64,000 bases of DNA from Porticoccus sp041395745 (lineage in GTDB: Bacteria > Pseudomonadota > Gammaproteobacteria > Pseudomonadales > Porticoccaceae). The stretch spans positions 620,001 through 684,000 of the forward strand of contig JAWKZV010000001.1 of assembly GCA_041395745.1 (NCBI GenBank). Reading direction: 5' to 3'. The position numbers and the translations under genes were made by a program. Position 1 is the first letter of the stretch. Every line of letters starts with the position of its first letter. This document shows positions 1 to 8,839 of this stretch, one piece after another. The notes below the pieces were generated by a model. That model did no database searches. It was not told where the DNA came from and saw only the letters and a program-made list of their open reading frames with translations.

Positions 1-461
1 ATGCGATCGTCGATGCGGCGCAGAGAGGTGCCGTCGAGGCGACGGGGCATGCGGCGCAGTATCTCGTCAGGCAGGGAGTGGCTGTAGCTGTACAGTTCTG
101 CATCCAGTACTTCACCCCTGGCCACCTTTTTTTGCCAGCCGGGAGGCAGTTCGCCACCGCGTTCCAGCTTCATGCGCAGGCCGGGCGGCAACTTCTTTTC
201 CTTGGATTTTTTGCCGTGATCGTAATTGTCATCGTCATCGTAGTAATGACCATCGCGCAGGTAGTCACCCAGCAGACGTTTTTCTGCTTCATTGAACAGC
301 ACGCCGGCGATAACTCCGCCAGCCACTTCCGCAGCAGGACCCAGATCGGCATTGGCGGTTACGGGCACTGCCAGGCTGCTGCCCAGTAGCAGTGCCACCG
401 AGAGTGCCGGGATGCCCCCCATGAAGAGTCTAATGTTGCGGTGATTCCTGTGCAGTTTCAC
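1..461 (-). CDS. CigR/RcnB-like periplasmic protein (3' end beyond window)
   Basis: Partial gene running off the left edge. Translation of the minus strand gives an N-terminal basic segment and hydrophobic stretch ending near VTANA, a good secretion signal. A short mature region follows with an acidic YYDDDDNYDH stretch, then the paired motif LPPGLRMKLERGGELPPGW that is typical of CigR-family and RcnB-like periplasmic proteins. I chose the GTG at 461 because it completes the signal peptide n-region (KLHRNHRNIR) and has AGGA upstream. The ATG at 422 has no ribosome site and would shorten the signal. The GTG lies 32 bases inside the 3' end of the upstream DmeF-like exporter gene, so the pair is probably translationally coupled. 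RcnB acts in nickel/cobalt homeostasis and CigR is a membrane-linked antivirulence factor in Salmonella. A metal role here is inferred from the neighbour. Family call fairly sure, function unsure. Confidence 0.7.
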   Translation of the reverse strand, partial: MKLHRNHRNIRLFMGGIPALSVALLLGSSLAVPVTANADLGPAAEVAGGVIAGVLFNEAEKRLLGDYLRDGHYYDDDDNYDHGKKSKEKKLPPGLRMKLERGGELPPGWQKKVARGEVLDAELYSYSHSLPDEILRRMPRRLDGTSLRRIDDR

Positions 462-1419
462 GGTTGTATCCGTCCTGATAGTTGTTCACCTCAATGGTGA
501 GGTGCGAAAGTTGATGAAAGCCAGCGAGTAGCCCCTTGTAGTAATCAACGGGGCGAGGTGTCTGGCTGACGATGGTGATGATAGCGGCAAAATGATGTTC
601 GCTGACCCGCCAGGCATGAAAATCTGTGATGCGATTCTCCCCGTCTGCCTCGATAGTGCGCCGGATCGCCTCTCGATCCCTGGCGGGCATGCTGCCATCC
701 AGCAGTATCGGACTGAACTGGCGCACCAGTCCGACTGACCAGCGGGCAATAATGACCGCTCCGACGATACCCATGATTGGGTCCAGCCACTGCCAGCCGA
801 GGAATTTTCCTGACAGCAGGGCCGCGATGGCCAGCAGCGAGGTCAGCGCATCCGCCAGCACGTGCATATAGGCCGCGTAGAGATTGTGATCATGGTGGCC
901 GTGATGATGGTCATGGTCATGGTCGTGTGGGTGGTCGTGGTCATGATCATGGCCGTGATGGTGGTGCTCGTCCTTCAGAATCAGGGCGCACACCACATTG
1001 ATCAGCAGTCCCAGGACAGCTACACCGATGGCGGCATTGAAGTGTATTTCCTGGGGGGTAAACAGGCGTTGGATCGATTCGATCAACATCATCAGTGCGA
1101 CGGTGGCCAGGGCCACGGCGCTGGCAAAACCGCCCAGCACCCCGACTTTGCCAGTACCGAAGCTGTAGGCGGGATTATCCGCGTGTTTGCGAGCATAGCG
1201 GTAGGCGAAGACGGTAATCAGGAAGGCGGCGACGTGGGTGCCCATGTGCCAGCCATCCGCCAGCAGGGCCATGGAGCCGAACAGGGTGCCGGCGATGATT
1301 TCCGCCACCATGGTGATGGCCGTGAGGATCAGGACATAACGGGTGCGACGTTCCCCTCGGCGGTTGGCGGTAAAAAAGTCGTGATCGTGTCGCCAGTAGT
1401 CGAGTTGATTTTCAAGCAT
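430..1419 (-). CDS. dmeF: DmeF-type cation diffusion facilitator (Co/Ni/Zn efflux)
   Basis: Inner-membrane metal/proton antiporter of the cation diffusion facilitator family, about 329 residues. It begins with the WRHDHDF motif typical of the DmeF branch, followed by six predicted membrane segments. The paired metal-site motifs are in segment 2 (LLADGWHMGTH, around residues 50-60) and segment 5 (HVLADALTSLLA). Between segments 4 and 5 lies a roughly 30-residue loop of almost only His, Asp and Gly. DmeF proteins export Co2+ and Ni2+; related members move Zn2+. The ATG at 1419 is preferred over an in-frame GTG at 1431; neither has a clear Shine-Dalgarno site. The CigR/RcnB-like gene starts within its 3' end, supporting nickel/cobalt handling. 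I saw no RcnR/DmeR-type regulator gene nearby. Confidence 0.85.
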   Translation of the reverse strand: MLENQLDYWRHDHDFFTANRRGERRTRYVLILTAITMVAEIIAGTLFGSMALLADGWHMGTHVAAFLITVFAYRYARKHADNPAYSFGTGKVGVLGGFASAVALATVALMMLIESIQRLFTPQEIHFNAAIGVAVLGLLINVVCALILKDEHHHHGHDHDHDHPHDHDHDHHHGHHDHNLYAAYMHVLADALTSLLAIAALLSGKFLGWQWLDPIMGIVGAVIIARWSVGLVRQFSPILLDGSMPARDREAIRRTIEADGENRITDFHAWRVSEHHFAAIITIVSQTPRPVDYYKGLLAGFHQLSHLTIEVNNYQDGYNRETAQESPQH

Positions 1420-1486
1420 TACAAAGGTCACAAATAGTTGTCAGAACAAAATGGAGGAGATGTCGGTTTCAGGTCGGCTAATTGGG

Positions 1487-2092
1487 TCACAAGGATTTTG
1501 ACAGGCTGAAAGCGCCGCGAATCTGGCCCTCCCGATAGCCCGTGGCTTGGTCGTCGGGATAGCGCTGTTGCAGCGCAGCCCGCACTTGAGGATCGAGGGT
1601 TTCACCGTGGCAAGTGAGACACAGTGGCTCCACACCTTGGGCTTTCATATAGCGGAACTTCCCATCCACAGCCGCGGCAACGGTAAGCTGTTGCGGCAGC
1701 TCTCCGGCCGCGCGGCGCTGGTCGAATTGCTGGAGAATTTCTCTCTCCCAACTATCGGGGACGGCCGTGCCGCTGTTTCTGGCCTTGAGGCTGACTCGTT
1801 TTACCTGCCAGCCGGAACTGTCACTTAACTGCCGGGCAATCCGGGGTGCCACCTCGGCACAGACGTTGATGGCGTGTACCGGGCCACCCTGTTGCATGGC
1901 CGCCTGTAATTGCGGTTTCAGTGTGCCGGCAAACTGCTGTACCAGGCTTTCCGCCTCGAGTGTGAGTTCTGCCTCTTCTGGCGAGATCTCTTTTGTCGAG
2001 ATGGCATCCGGGTTGCCCCCGCACAAAGCGGGGCAGGAAGCCATTAGCAGCAGTGAGTACAGTAACAGTCCGCCAAAGGCTGATTTCGCCAT
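1487..2092 (-). CDS. DUF3365 (Tll0287-like) heme-c periplasmic protein
   Basis: About 201 residues with an N-terminal signal (LLLYSLLLMASCPALC). The Cys could be a weak lipobox, but normal signal-peptidase cleavage is as likely. The mature part matches the DUF3365/Tll0287-like layout: an alpha-helical first half with NVCAEVAPRIA, KRVSLKARN and WEREILQQF, then a single CLTCHG heme-c attachment motif near residue 165 and a PDDQATGYREGQIRGAFS tail. Proteins of this family bind one heme c and are thought to sense or carry electrons in the periplasm; the role here is unknown. The ATG at 2092 is preferred because GGAGG lies 9 bases upstream; a TTG at 2119 gives a longer form without such a site. 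It sits between tatD and dmeF on the same strand. Confidence 0.75.
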   Translation of the reverse strand: MAKSAFGGLLLYSLLLMASCPALCGGNPDAISTKEISPEEAELTLEAESLVQQFAGTLKPQLQAAMQQGGPVHAINVCAEVAPRIARQLSDSSGWQVKRVSLKARNSGTAVPDSWEREILQQFDQRRAAGELPQQLTVAAAVDGKFRYMKAQGVEPLCLTCHGETLDPQVRAALQQRYPDDQATGYREGQIRGAFSLSKSL

Positions 2093-2166
2093 GACAACAG
2101 GCCTCCAGTTAATGAGCAATCATCTAAGGAAAAGTGTAACAGGGATAGTCGCCGTTAGCAGTCGTG

Positions 2167-3003
2167 CTACTGGTCAATCCCGTCCAGCTGGAAGAAATCA
2201 AAGGCATTGCTGCTGGTCTGGCGGGCAATCTCAAGGGCTGGCTCCTCCCGGCAACGAGCGACCTCTTCCAGCACCCAGGGCAGATATGCCGGTTCGTTGC
2301 GGCGCTCTTTCGGTTTCGGCTGCAATGTCCTTGGCAGCAGGTAGGGCGCATCGGTTTCCAGCAGCAGCCTGTGCAGGGGAATATGCCGGACCAGAGCCTG
2401 CAACGGTTGGCCGCGTCGTTCATCACAGACCCACCCGGTAATGCCGATATACAGGTCGAGGTCCAGGTAGTTGAACAGGGCCTCCCGTTCGCCGGTAAAA
2501 CAGTGAATCACGCCACCGGCGAGGTGGTCCCGGTAGTGCCTGAGAATCTCGAATTGCCGCTGATGGGCATCCCGTTCGTGCATGAAAACCGGCAGTCGAA
2601 GTTCCGCCGCCAATTCCAGTTGCGCGGTGAAGGCCCGCTCCTGGTCGGCGGGGGATGAGAAATTGCGATTGAAGTCCAGTCCGGTTTCGCCGATGGCTAC
2701 AACGCAGGATTCAGTTGCCAGCGAGCGCAAGTGATGCAGTGTGTCCGACGAGAAGGTTTTGGCATCGTGTGGATGCACCCCGCAGGTACTGTAGAGCATG
2801 CCGGGATACTGCTCGGCAAGACGATGGCAGAGTTCCACTGCGTGTTCGCTCTCCCGTTCGCTGGTGCCGGTAATGACCAGGTTGCGGACATTGGCGGCCA
2901 AGGCTCGATCAAGGACGGCCTCCAGGTCGGAGGCAAAAGCCTTGTTGCCGAGGTTGACGCCAATATCTACCAGCGGCGCCTCACTGGTTAACAGATCGCT
3001 CAT
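2167..3003 (-). CDS. tatD: TatD family metal-dependent deoxyribonuclease
   Basis: 278-residue TIM-barrel metallo-hydrolase. It opens with DIGVNLGNKAF, the TatD version of the first metal site, where most relatives have DxHxH. Next come GVHPHDA, the GETGLDFNRN glutamate motif (about residue 107), MHERDA and HCFTGE histidines, and ETDAPYLLPR with the last metal ligand. E. coli TatD is a 3'-5' exonuclease on single-stranded DNA and RNA linked to oxidative damage repair. Despite the name it is not needed for Tat export, and no tatABC is nearby. Its ATG overlaps the stop of the upstream lytic transglycosylase gene (ATGA), so the two are co-translated. Confidence 0.92.
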   Translation of the reverse strand: MSDLLTSEAPLVDIGVNLGNKAFASDLEAVLDRALAANVRNLVITGTSERESEHAVELCHRLAEQYPGMLYSTCGVHPHDAKTFSSDTLHHLRSLATESCVVAIGETGLDFNRNFSSPADQERAFTAQLELAAELRLPVFMHERDAHQRQFEILRHYRDHLAGGVIHCFTGEREALFNYLDLDLYIGITGWVCDERRGQPLQALVRHIPLHRLLLETDAPYLLPRTLQPKPKERRNEPAYLPWVLEEVARCREEPALEIARQTSSNAFDFFQLDGIDQ

Positions 3004-4970
3004 AGGATGCGTTTTTTCTCCCCCGGCGAGAGAATGCGCTCCTTGCTGTCCAGGTGGTGGGCGTAAATCATCGAAAAGGCCAGGACATTCTGAACGTAAT
3101 TGCGGGTTTCCCGGAAGGGAATGGTTTCAATCCATGCGTCAAAAGGAAGACTGCCGGCGCTATCCTGTAACCAGCGATCGACCCTGCCGGGGCCGGCGTT
3201 ATAGGCGGCGGTCGCGAGAATCCGGTTGTCACCAAATCGCTGCAGCATCTCCCGGTAATAACGGCTGCCGAGAGTGATATTGATTTCCGGTTCAAACAGG
3301 TCGTGGCTGCCGCGGTACTGGATGCCGTTCTTCCTGGCGGTGATTTTTGCCGTGGCGGGCATCAACTGCATCAGGCCTCTGGCTCCCGCCGGAGATTCGG
3401 CATCCTGGGCGAGAGCGCTCTCCTGGCGGGCGACGGCGAACAACAGGTGTACCGGTACGCCGGTGGCCTTGGCATGACTATAGAAAGCCTGCTTGAACGC
3501 TAAAGGGAACCGTAAATTGATATCGTCCCAGAAGCCTGCATTGATCAAACTGGTGATGGCGCCGTTGTGCCAGTGCCACTGGCTGGCAATGCGCGCTGCG
3601 GCGATCCACTGCTGTTCATTGAAATTGCGGTTGGTGAAATACCACTCCCGGCGGGCCGAGAGGTAATCTTCGTGGAAGATCAGCTCGCGGGTCCGCTGCA
3701 GTCCCGGCAGTTGTCTCAGCTCGTCGATCTGTTCCTGACTGACACTGGCCTCACGGAAGGCCATTGAATAATCGAGGTTGAGCCAGTCGCTGGCCAGGAA
3801 TCCATAGAAGCTTCGGGTGCGGGACAGCACCTGATAGGCGGACTGGATACTTTGCTTGCTGCCTTTCGTCTGGCTCAGTTCATTGGCCCTGGCACGCCAG
3901 TACAGCCAGCGGTCCTGTTCGCTCAGTGATGTGGGCATGTGACCAATCCAGGTCAGCACTTCGTTCCAATCGCCCTCCCGCAGAGATTCCCTGGCCCGCC
4001 ATTCCAGGATGGCGGGATCAACGAATGCTAGGTTTTCAAGCAGGTACTGATCGGCAATATTCTGGTGTTGTTGCTGATACAGCCCTTTCACCAATTCGCT
4101 GACCACCTGGGTTTTTTGTTCGTCGGGAAAAGGGTGGATCTGCTGGTAGCGGTTCCAGTGCTTCAGTGATGTTGTGGCATCCGTGCGCGCCAGATGAGTG
4201 AGCCCGTGAATGATGATGGTATGGATTTCTGTATCGTCGTACGACTTGCCCAGGTGGCGGAACAGTTGGTAATCGCCGATCTTCTGGTGATTGCGATCGA
4301 CCTGGTAAAAGCTGGAGGCGAGCTGGCGATATTTATCGGAGGTGAAAAAACGCTCCAGATATTTAGCGAGCTGATACTGGTGATTGAGCACGGCCGCACT
4401 GTATCGCTGCCAGGCGACTTCTTCGCTGATCTGATGATTGGCAATCAGCATGTCGAACAGGCGGTCGCAGCCTTTAGGCTGTGACTTGCCTACGGTCCAT
4501 AACTTCAATGCTTCGGCAATGGCGGCATCCCGCTCACCCTTGCGGATGCGCGCCAGCTGGTAGTAACACTGCTGTTCGGTGGTTGCCGTCGCCCCGTTGT
4601 AGTACCGCAGGTATTCCTGCCAGCGGTCGGCGCTGCGCAATGTCTCCAGCCAGCGGTAGCGCATGCGATTGGCGAGGGAGCTGTTGTCATAGCGGGTCAG
4701 GAAGTCTTCCACGTCCCGGTTGGTTGAATGCCTGAGTCGATCGCTCAGCCACATGTATTCCAGATAGGGTTTTAGCGGATAGTCTCCGATCACTCCAAGA
4801 ATGCGACGCACATTGGTTTTGTCATTTTTGGCGATGGCAATCTTGCCCTCCCGATACAGCGCCCGCTGCTCGTCAAGGGTGGGGTTTTTGGCAAAAGTCA
4901 GATTGGATATCAGGGAAAAAAGCACTGCAACTGACAGGGTGCAGGCTTTGCTACCGAGGCGAAGCTCCAT
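3000..4970 (-). CDS. slt: Soluble lytic murein transglycosylase (Slt70 family)
   Basis: 656 residues with a cleavable signal peptide ending near LTFAKNP, so periplasmic. The first 450 residues form the alpha-helical superhelical ring typical of Slt70. The C-terminal goose-lysozyme-like domain holds the catalytic glutamate in ARQESALAQ (about E517), followed by SPAGARGLMQLMPATA and the AYNAGPGRV motif. It cleaves the MurNAc-GlcNAc bond of peptidoglycan to give 1,6-anhydro products, which NagZ (also in this window) later processes in the cytoplasm. Length and motif order match full-length family members. It is the first gene of an slt-tatD pair on the minus strand. Confidence 0.93.
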   Translation of the reverse strand: MELRLGSKACTLSVAVLFSLISNLTFAKNPTLDEQRALYREGKIAIAKNDKTNVRRILGVIGDYPLKPYLEYMWLSDRLRHSTNRDVEDFLTRYDNSSLANRMRYRWLETLRSADRWQEYLRYYNGATATTEQQCYYQLARIRKGERDAAIAEALKLWTVGKSQPKGCDRLFDMLIANHQISEEVAWQRYSAAVLNHQYQLAKYLERFFTSDKYRQLASSFYQVDRNHQKIGDYQLFRHLGKSYDDTEIHTIIIHGLTHLARTDATTSLKHWNRYQQIHPFPDEQKTQVVSELVKGLYQQQHQNIADQYLLENLAFVDPAILEWRARESLREGDWNEVLTWIGHMPTSLSEQDRWLYWRARANELSQTKGSKQSIQSAYQVLSRTRSFYGFLASDWLNLDYSMAFREASVSQEQIDELRQLPGLQRTRELIFHEDYLSARREWYFTNRNFNEQQWIAAARIASQWHWHNGAITSLINAGFWDDINLRFPLAFKQAFYSHAKATGVPVHLLFAVARQESALAQDAESPAGARGLMQLMPATAKITARKNGIQYRGSHDLFEPEINITLGSRYYREMLQRFGDNRILATAAYNAGPGRVDRWLQDSAGSLPFDAWIETIPFRETRNYVQNVLAFSMIYAHHLDSKERILSPGEKKRIL

Positions 4971-5068
4971 GGTATTTGATGTGTGTCCGTTGGTCTGGGG
5001 TGATACTGCGATGCAGCTATGTTAGACAGATCACCCTTGATTGAACAGAGTCGCCGGGAGCGGAATTT

Positions 5069-5496
5069 TCAGACTTTGACCGCCAGAACATCGCACTGGG
5101 AACCGTGCAGAACGCCAGTGGCGGTGGAGCCGAGAATCAGGCTCAGGCCGTGTCGGCCGTGACTGCCAACAACGATCAGGTCGACATTATTGTCGATAGC
5201 AAAGTGATGCATCTCGTGTGCTGGCTGACCGATGATGACGTGCTGTCGTTCCGGGGAACTCCCAATTCCGTACCGACCTTTGCGAGACGTTCCCTGGCTT
5301 GTTCTTCCAACTGGTTTTGCACTTCGGTCAGGTCCATGGGGATATCGCCACCATAGGCAAAGGAGAGGGGTTCCTGCACATGAATCAGACTGAGTTTTGT
5401 TTCACCGCTCAGAAACAGAGACTTGACTCGCTCGACAACTTGCTGTGATTCTGGTTGCAGATCAAGACCGATCAGGACATGTTTGTAAGCGGACAT
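5069..5496 (-). pseudogene. uspA: Universal stress protein (UspA family), frame broken
   Basis: A UspA gene split over two frames. From the ATG at 5496 it reads MSAYKHVLIGLDLQPESQQV and continues to KVGTELGVPRN, then leaves frame. In the shifted frame the family sequence resumes at once: RQHVIIGQPAHEMHHFAIDNN, DLIVVGSHGRHGLSLILGST and VLAVKV, then stops at 5069-5071. GQPAHEM and GSHGRHG-(9)-GS are the nucleotide-binding motifs of ATP-binding Usp proteins. The break coincides with a run of four G on the plus strand at 5253-5256. One more base there would read GVPPERQHV and restore a normal protein of about 142 residues. This may be a true one-base deletion, phase variation in a short tract, or a sequencing error. 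Without correction the protein is truncated before its nucleotide-binding half. Confidence 0.85.
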
Positions 5497-5546
5497 AAGA
5501 CGGCTCCCAGCCACATTAATATGGATAGTAAGAGTTGTAGCAGACA

Positions 5547-6059
5547 ATGACATATTTGTTAATAGCACTGGTGTTGGCCATTATCGTTTCACCACTGCTC
5601 TGGTTTAGGCAAACCCCCCGGCAGAAACTGATTACCGCGATGAGGCAACAGGCCTCTAGGGGTGGTTTACAGGTTCGCCTGGTCAGACCGCCAGACGCCA
5701 GAGAGGGAGAAGGTCGGCTGGAATTTGTCTGTTACACCATGCCGTGGCAAGCGAAGACAGAACCGTCTGTTCTGCCTCGGGCAGAGCAATGGTTGTTGGT
5801 CAAGGATACCCGGCGGGGAGATCCTTCGCCCTGGCAGGGGTGGCAGTGGCTCGGACGCGATCCCAGTGAACAGTTGCACGCCGCTATCGGCCAGGCAGTG
5901 GTCGAATTGCCTTCCTCTGCCAGCGGCCTGGAAGCCAGTGCATCCGGGCTTTCGGTCTATTGGCAGGAGCGGGGCGAGCTGACAGATGTGGAACGAATCG
6001 TCTCACAGCTGACCCGGCTGAGAGGGGCCATCAGACCCTCCACCAATGTTGTGGTCTAG
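5547..6059 (+). CDS. Unrecognised membrane-anchored protein upstream of topA
   Basis: 170 residues, not recognised. Residues 2-20 form one hydrophobic membrane anchor, then come a basic segment (RQTPRQK) and a soluble domain rich in Trp, Gln and Arg (WQGWQWLGRDP, VYWQERGEL, ERIVSQLTRLRGA). The topology suggests an inner-membrane protein with most of its mass on one side. It lies between the divergent uspA and topA with 128 bases to topA. Composition matches the neighbouring coding genes, and no signs of transfer are seen. It is probably a conserved but unnamed protein of this lineage. No function is proposed. Confidence 0.65.
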   Translation: MTYLLIALVLAIIVSPLLWFRQTPRQKLITAMRQQASRGGLQVRLVRPPDAREGEGRLEFVCYTMPWQAKTEPSVLPRAEQWLLVKDTRRGDPSPWQGWQWLGRDPSEQLHAAIGQAVVELPSSASGLEASASGLSVYWQERGELTDVERIVSQLTRLRGAIRPSTNVVV

Positions 6060-6080
6060 GCAACAAATTGAAGAATTTCC

Positions 6081-6111
6081 TTGACCTACCCACAGGCCGC
6101 GCATGTATATT
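6081..6111 (+). promoter_or_regulatory. Possible topA promoter
   Basis: TTGACC at 6081-6086 and TATATT at 6106-6111, separated by 19 bases, resemble a sigma-70 promoter about 75 bases before the topA ATG. The hexamers are good but the spacing is 1-2 bases long. Seen by eye only. Confidence 0.4.
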
Positions 6112-6187
6112 CGCCCCCTCGGAAAGCGGCTCTTGTCGGGAGACAGGTAAATCCGCTCAACTAAATCAGTGAGTTATCGATAGATTC

Positions 6188-8827
6188 ATGGGCAAATCAC
6201 TCGTTATCGTGGAGTCACCCGCCAAGGCGAAAACGATCAACAAGTATCTCGGTGATGACTTCATCGTGAAGTCAAGCGTCGGCCATATCCGCGATCTGCC
6301 CACCGGTGGCAATGGCAAAACCGTAGACCCCAAAGAGCGAGCCAAGGCTGCAGCGGCCACCCGAAAGATGTCGGCCGCTGAAAAAGAAGTCTATCAGGCC
6401 AATAAAGCCCGCACCCAGCTTGTCAGCCGTATGGGTATCGACCCTGAAAATGGCTGGAAGGCCCAATACGAAATTCTTCCCGGCAAGGAAAAGGTCGTTG
6501 CCGAGCTCAAGAAGCTCGCTAGGAATGCAGACCATATCTACCTGGCGACGGACCTTGACCGTGAGGGTGAGGCGATTGCCTGGCACCTGATGGAAGCCAT
6601 CGGCGGTGATCCTGAACAGTACCAGCGGGTGGTGTTCAACGAGATTACCAAAAAGGCCATCAAGGAAGCCTTCGAACATCCTGGTCGCCTCGACAACAAT
6701 CGGGTCAGTGCCCAGCAGGCCCGCCGTTTCCTGGACCGGGTGGTGGGCTTTATGCTGTCACCGCTGCTGTGGAGCAAGGTTGCCCGGGGACTGTCTGCCG
6801 GTCGGGTGCAGTCTGTGGCCGTCAAATTGATTGTCGAGCGCGAGCGGGAGATCCGCGCGTTCGAGCCGGAAGAATACTGGACGCTGCACGCGGACCTGGA
6901 GACCGCTGCTGAGGATCAGGTTCGTTTCGAAGTGCGCAAACAGGGGGATGAGAATTTTCGTCCCACCAACAAGGCCCAGGCCGATGCCGCCGTCGCTGCA
7001 CTCAACAAGGCAGCATTTGCTGTTGTGGCCCGGGAGGACAAACCCACCAGCAGCAAGCCCTCTGCGCCTTTTATTACCTCGACCCTGCAACAGGCATCCA
7101 GCACTCGTCTCGGTTACGGTGTAAAGAAAACCATGATGCTGGCCCAGCGCCTGTACGAAGCGGGTTACATCACCTATATGCGAACCGATTCCACCAACCT
7201 CAGTGCCGAGGCGGTGGCGACCTGTCGGGAATTTATCGACCAGCGCTACGGCAAGGATTACTTGCCCGAGAAGCCAAATACCTATTCCAGCAAGTCCGGT
7301 GCTCAGGAAGCCCACGAGGCGATCCGCCCATCCAATATCGACATTCTTCCCGGTGATCTCTCCGGCATGGAAGAGGACGCCAAGAAACTTTACCGCCTGA
7401 TCTGGCAACAGTTTGTTGCCTGTCAGATGACTCCGGCCCAATTTACCAGTACCACCGTGACGGTGAATGCTGGTGATTTTGAGTTACGCGCCAAGGGTAG
7501 GGTGACCCGTTTTGATGGTTACCTGAAAGTGCTGCCAGCAGTGGCACAGAAAGGTGATGATATCGAACTGCCAGAAATGGCGGTGGGCGAGGAACTTGCC
7601 CTGAACAAGCTGATCCCGGTTCAGCATTTCACCAAACCACCGGCGCGCTACTCCGAAGCGTCGCTGGTGAAAGAGCTGGAAAAAAGGGGCATAGGTAGAC
7701 CATCTACCTATGCATCCATTATTTCCACGATTCAGGATCGAGGATACGCGCGTGTCGAAAACCGTCGTTTCTACGCTGAGAAAATCGGTGACATTGTCAC
7801 TGACCGCCTGAATGAGAACTTCTCGGACCTGATGGACTACGGCTTCACCGCCAGCATGGAGGAGTACCTGGATGAGATCGCCCAGGGAAACCTGGAGTGG
7901 AAACAGGTGCTGGATCGTTTTTACCGGGACTTCACCAACAAGTTGGCCAAGGCTGAAGCCTCGCAAGATGGTATGCGTCCGAATGAGCCATCTGTTACCG
8001 ATATTTCCTGTCCGCAATGTGGGCGACTGATGATGATTCGCACCGGTTCCACCGGGGTATTCCTGGGGTGTTCCGGTTACAACCTGCCCCCCAAAGAGCG
8101 CTGCAAGGGAACTCTGAACCTGATTCCCGGAGATGAGGCCGTCCCTGCCGACGGGGACGATGAAGCAGAATCCCGCCAATTGCTGCACCGCCGTCGTTGC
8201 AAGTTGTGTAATACCGCCATGGACAGTTACCTGATCGACGACACCCGAAAGCTGCACGTCTGCGGTAACAACCCGGATTGCGAAGGCTATGAAGTCGAGA
8301 TGGGGCAGTTCAAGCTCAAGGGATACGACGGTCCGATCATAGAGTGTGATAAATGCGGTAGTGACATGCAGTTGAAGTCTGGCCGCTTCGGCAAGTATTT
8401 CGGTTGTACCAATGAGAGCTGCAAGAATACCCGCAAGCTGTTGAGAAATGGCCAGCCGGCGCCGCCGAAGATGGAGCCTGTGCCGATGCCGGAATTGTCC
8501 TGTGAGAAGGTGGATGATCACTATATTTTGCGGGATGGCGCTTCCGGGTTGTTCCTCGCTGCCAGCAAATTTCCCCGTCACCGGGAAACCCGCGCTCCAC
8601 TGGTGGCAGAGTTGTTGCCCCATCGCGCCGAGATCGACGAAAAATACAGCTTCCTGTTCAGTGCGCCGGTAAAGGACCCGGATGGTATTCCCACGGTGGT
8701 GCGCTACAGCCGCAAGACTGGCGAGCAATACGTTCAGTCTGAGGTTGAGGGCAAACCTTCCGGCTGGAAGGCCTTTTTCGATAAAGGGGCCTGGCGGGAA
8801 AAGGATGATCGCAAGGCCAAAAAATAG
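6188..8827 (+). CDS. topA: DNA topoisomerase I (type IA)
   Basis: 879-residue type IA topoisomerase that relaxes negative supercoils through a 5'-phosphotyrosine intermediate. The TOPRIM domain opens with GKSLVIVESPAKAKTI and carries the acidic TDLDREGEA triad (121-129). The catalytic tyrosine is in YITYMRTDSTN (about Y330). Signature segments SAGRVQSVAV and KRGIGRPSTYASII are intact. The C-terminal part has three four-cysteine zinc ribbons, starting CPQCGRLM, CKLCNTAM and CDKCGSDM, followed by extra C-terminal ribbon-like repeats. This matches the E. coli length and domain plan. The start corresponds to the conserved family N-terminus. The next gene follows after 12 bases and is probably cotranscribed. 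Confidence 0.97.
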   Translation: MGKSLVIVESPAKAKTINKYLGDDFIVKSSVGHIRDLPTGGNGKTVDPKERAKAAAATRKMSAAEKEVYQANKARTQLVSRMGIDPENGWKAQYEILPGKEKVVAELKKLARNADHIYLATDLDREGEAIAWHLMEAIGGDPEQYQRVVFNEITKKAIKEAFEHPGRLDNNRVSAQQARRFLDRVVGFMLSPLLWSKVARGLSAGRVQSVAVKLIVEREREIRAFEPEEYWTLHADLETAAEDQVRFEVRKQGDENFRPTNKAQADAAVAALNKAAFAVVAREDKPTSSKPSAPFITSTLQQASSTRLGYGVKKTMMLAQRLYEAGYITYMRTDSTNLSAEAVATCREFIDQRYGKDYLPEKPNTYSSKSGAQEAHEAIRPSNIDILPGDLSGMEEDAKKLYRLIWQQFVACQMTPAQFTSTTVTVNAGDFELRAKGRVTRFDGYLKVLPAVAQKGDDIELPEMAVGEELALNKLIPVQHFTKPPARYSEASLVKELEKRGIGRPSTYASIISTIQDRGYARVENRRFYAEKIGDIVTDRLNENFSDLMDYGFTASMEEYLDEIAQGNLEWKQVLDRFYRDFTNKLAKAEASQDGMRPNEPSVTDISCPQCGRLMMIRTGSTGVFLGCSGYNLPPKERCKGTLNLIPGDEAVPADGDDEAESRQLLHRRRCKLCNTAMDSYLIDDTRKLHVCGNNPDCEGYEVEMGQFKLKGYDGPIIECDKCGSDMQLKSGRFGKYFGCTNESCKNTRKLLRNGQPAPPKMEPVPMPELSCEKVDDHYILRDGASGLFLAASKFPRHRETRAPLVAELLPHRAEIDEKYSFLFSAPVKDPDGIPTVVRYSRKTGEQYVQSEVEGKPSGWKAFFDKGAWREKDDRKAKK

Positions 8828-8839
8828 CGGGCGGGCACA

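Noticed and set aside
862..1437. Plus-strand open frame rich in Val/Met opposite the His-rich loop of dmeF
   Set aside because: It is the antisense of a CAT/CAC-rich repeat; the minus strand has clear cation exporter motifs.
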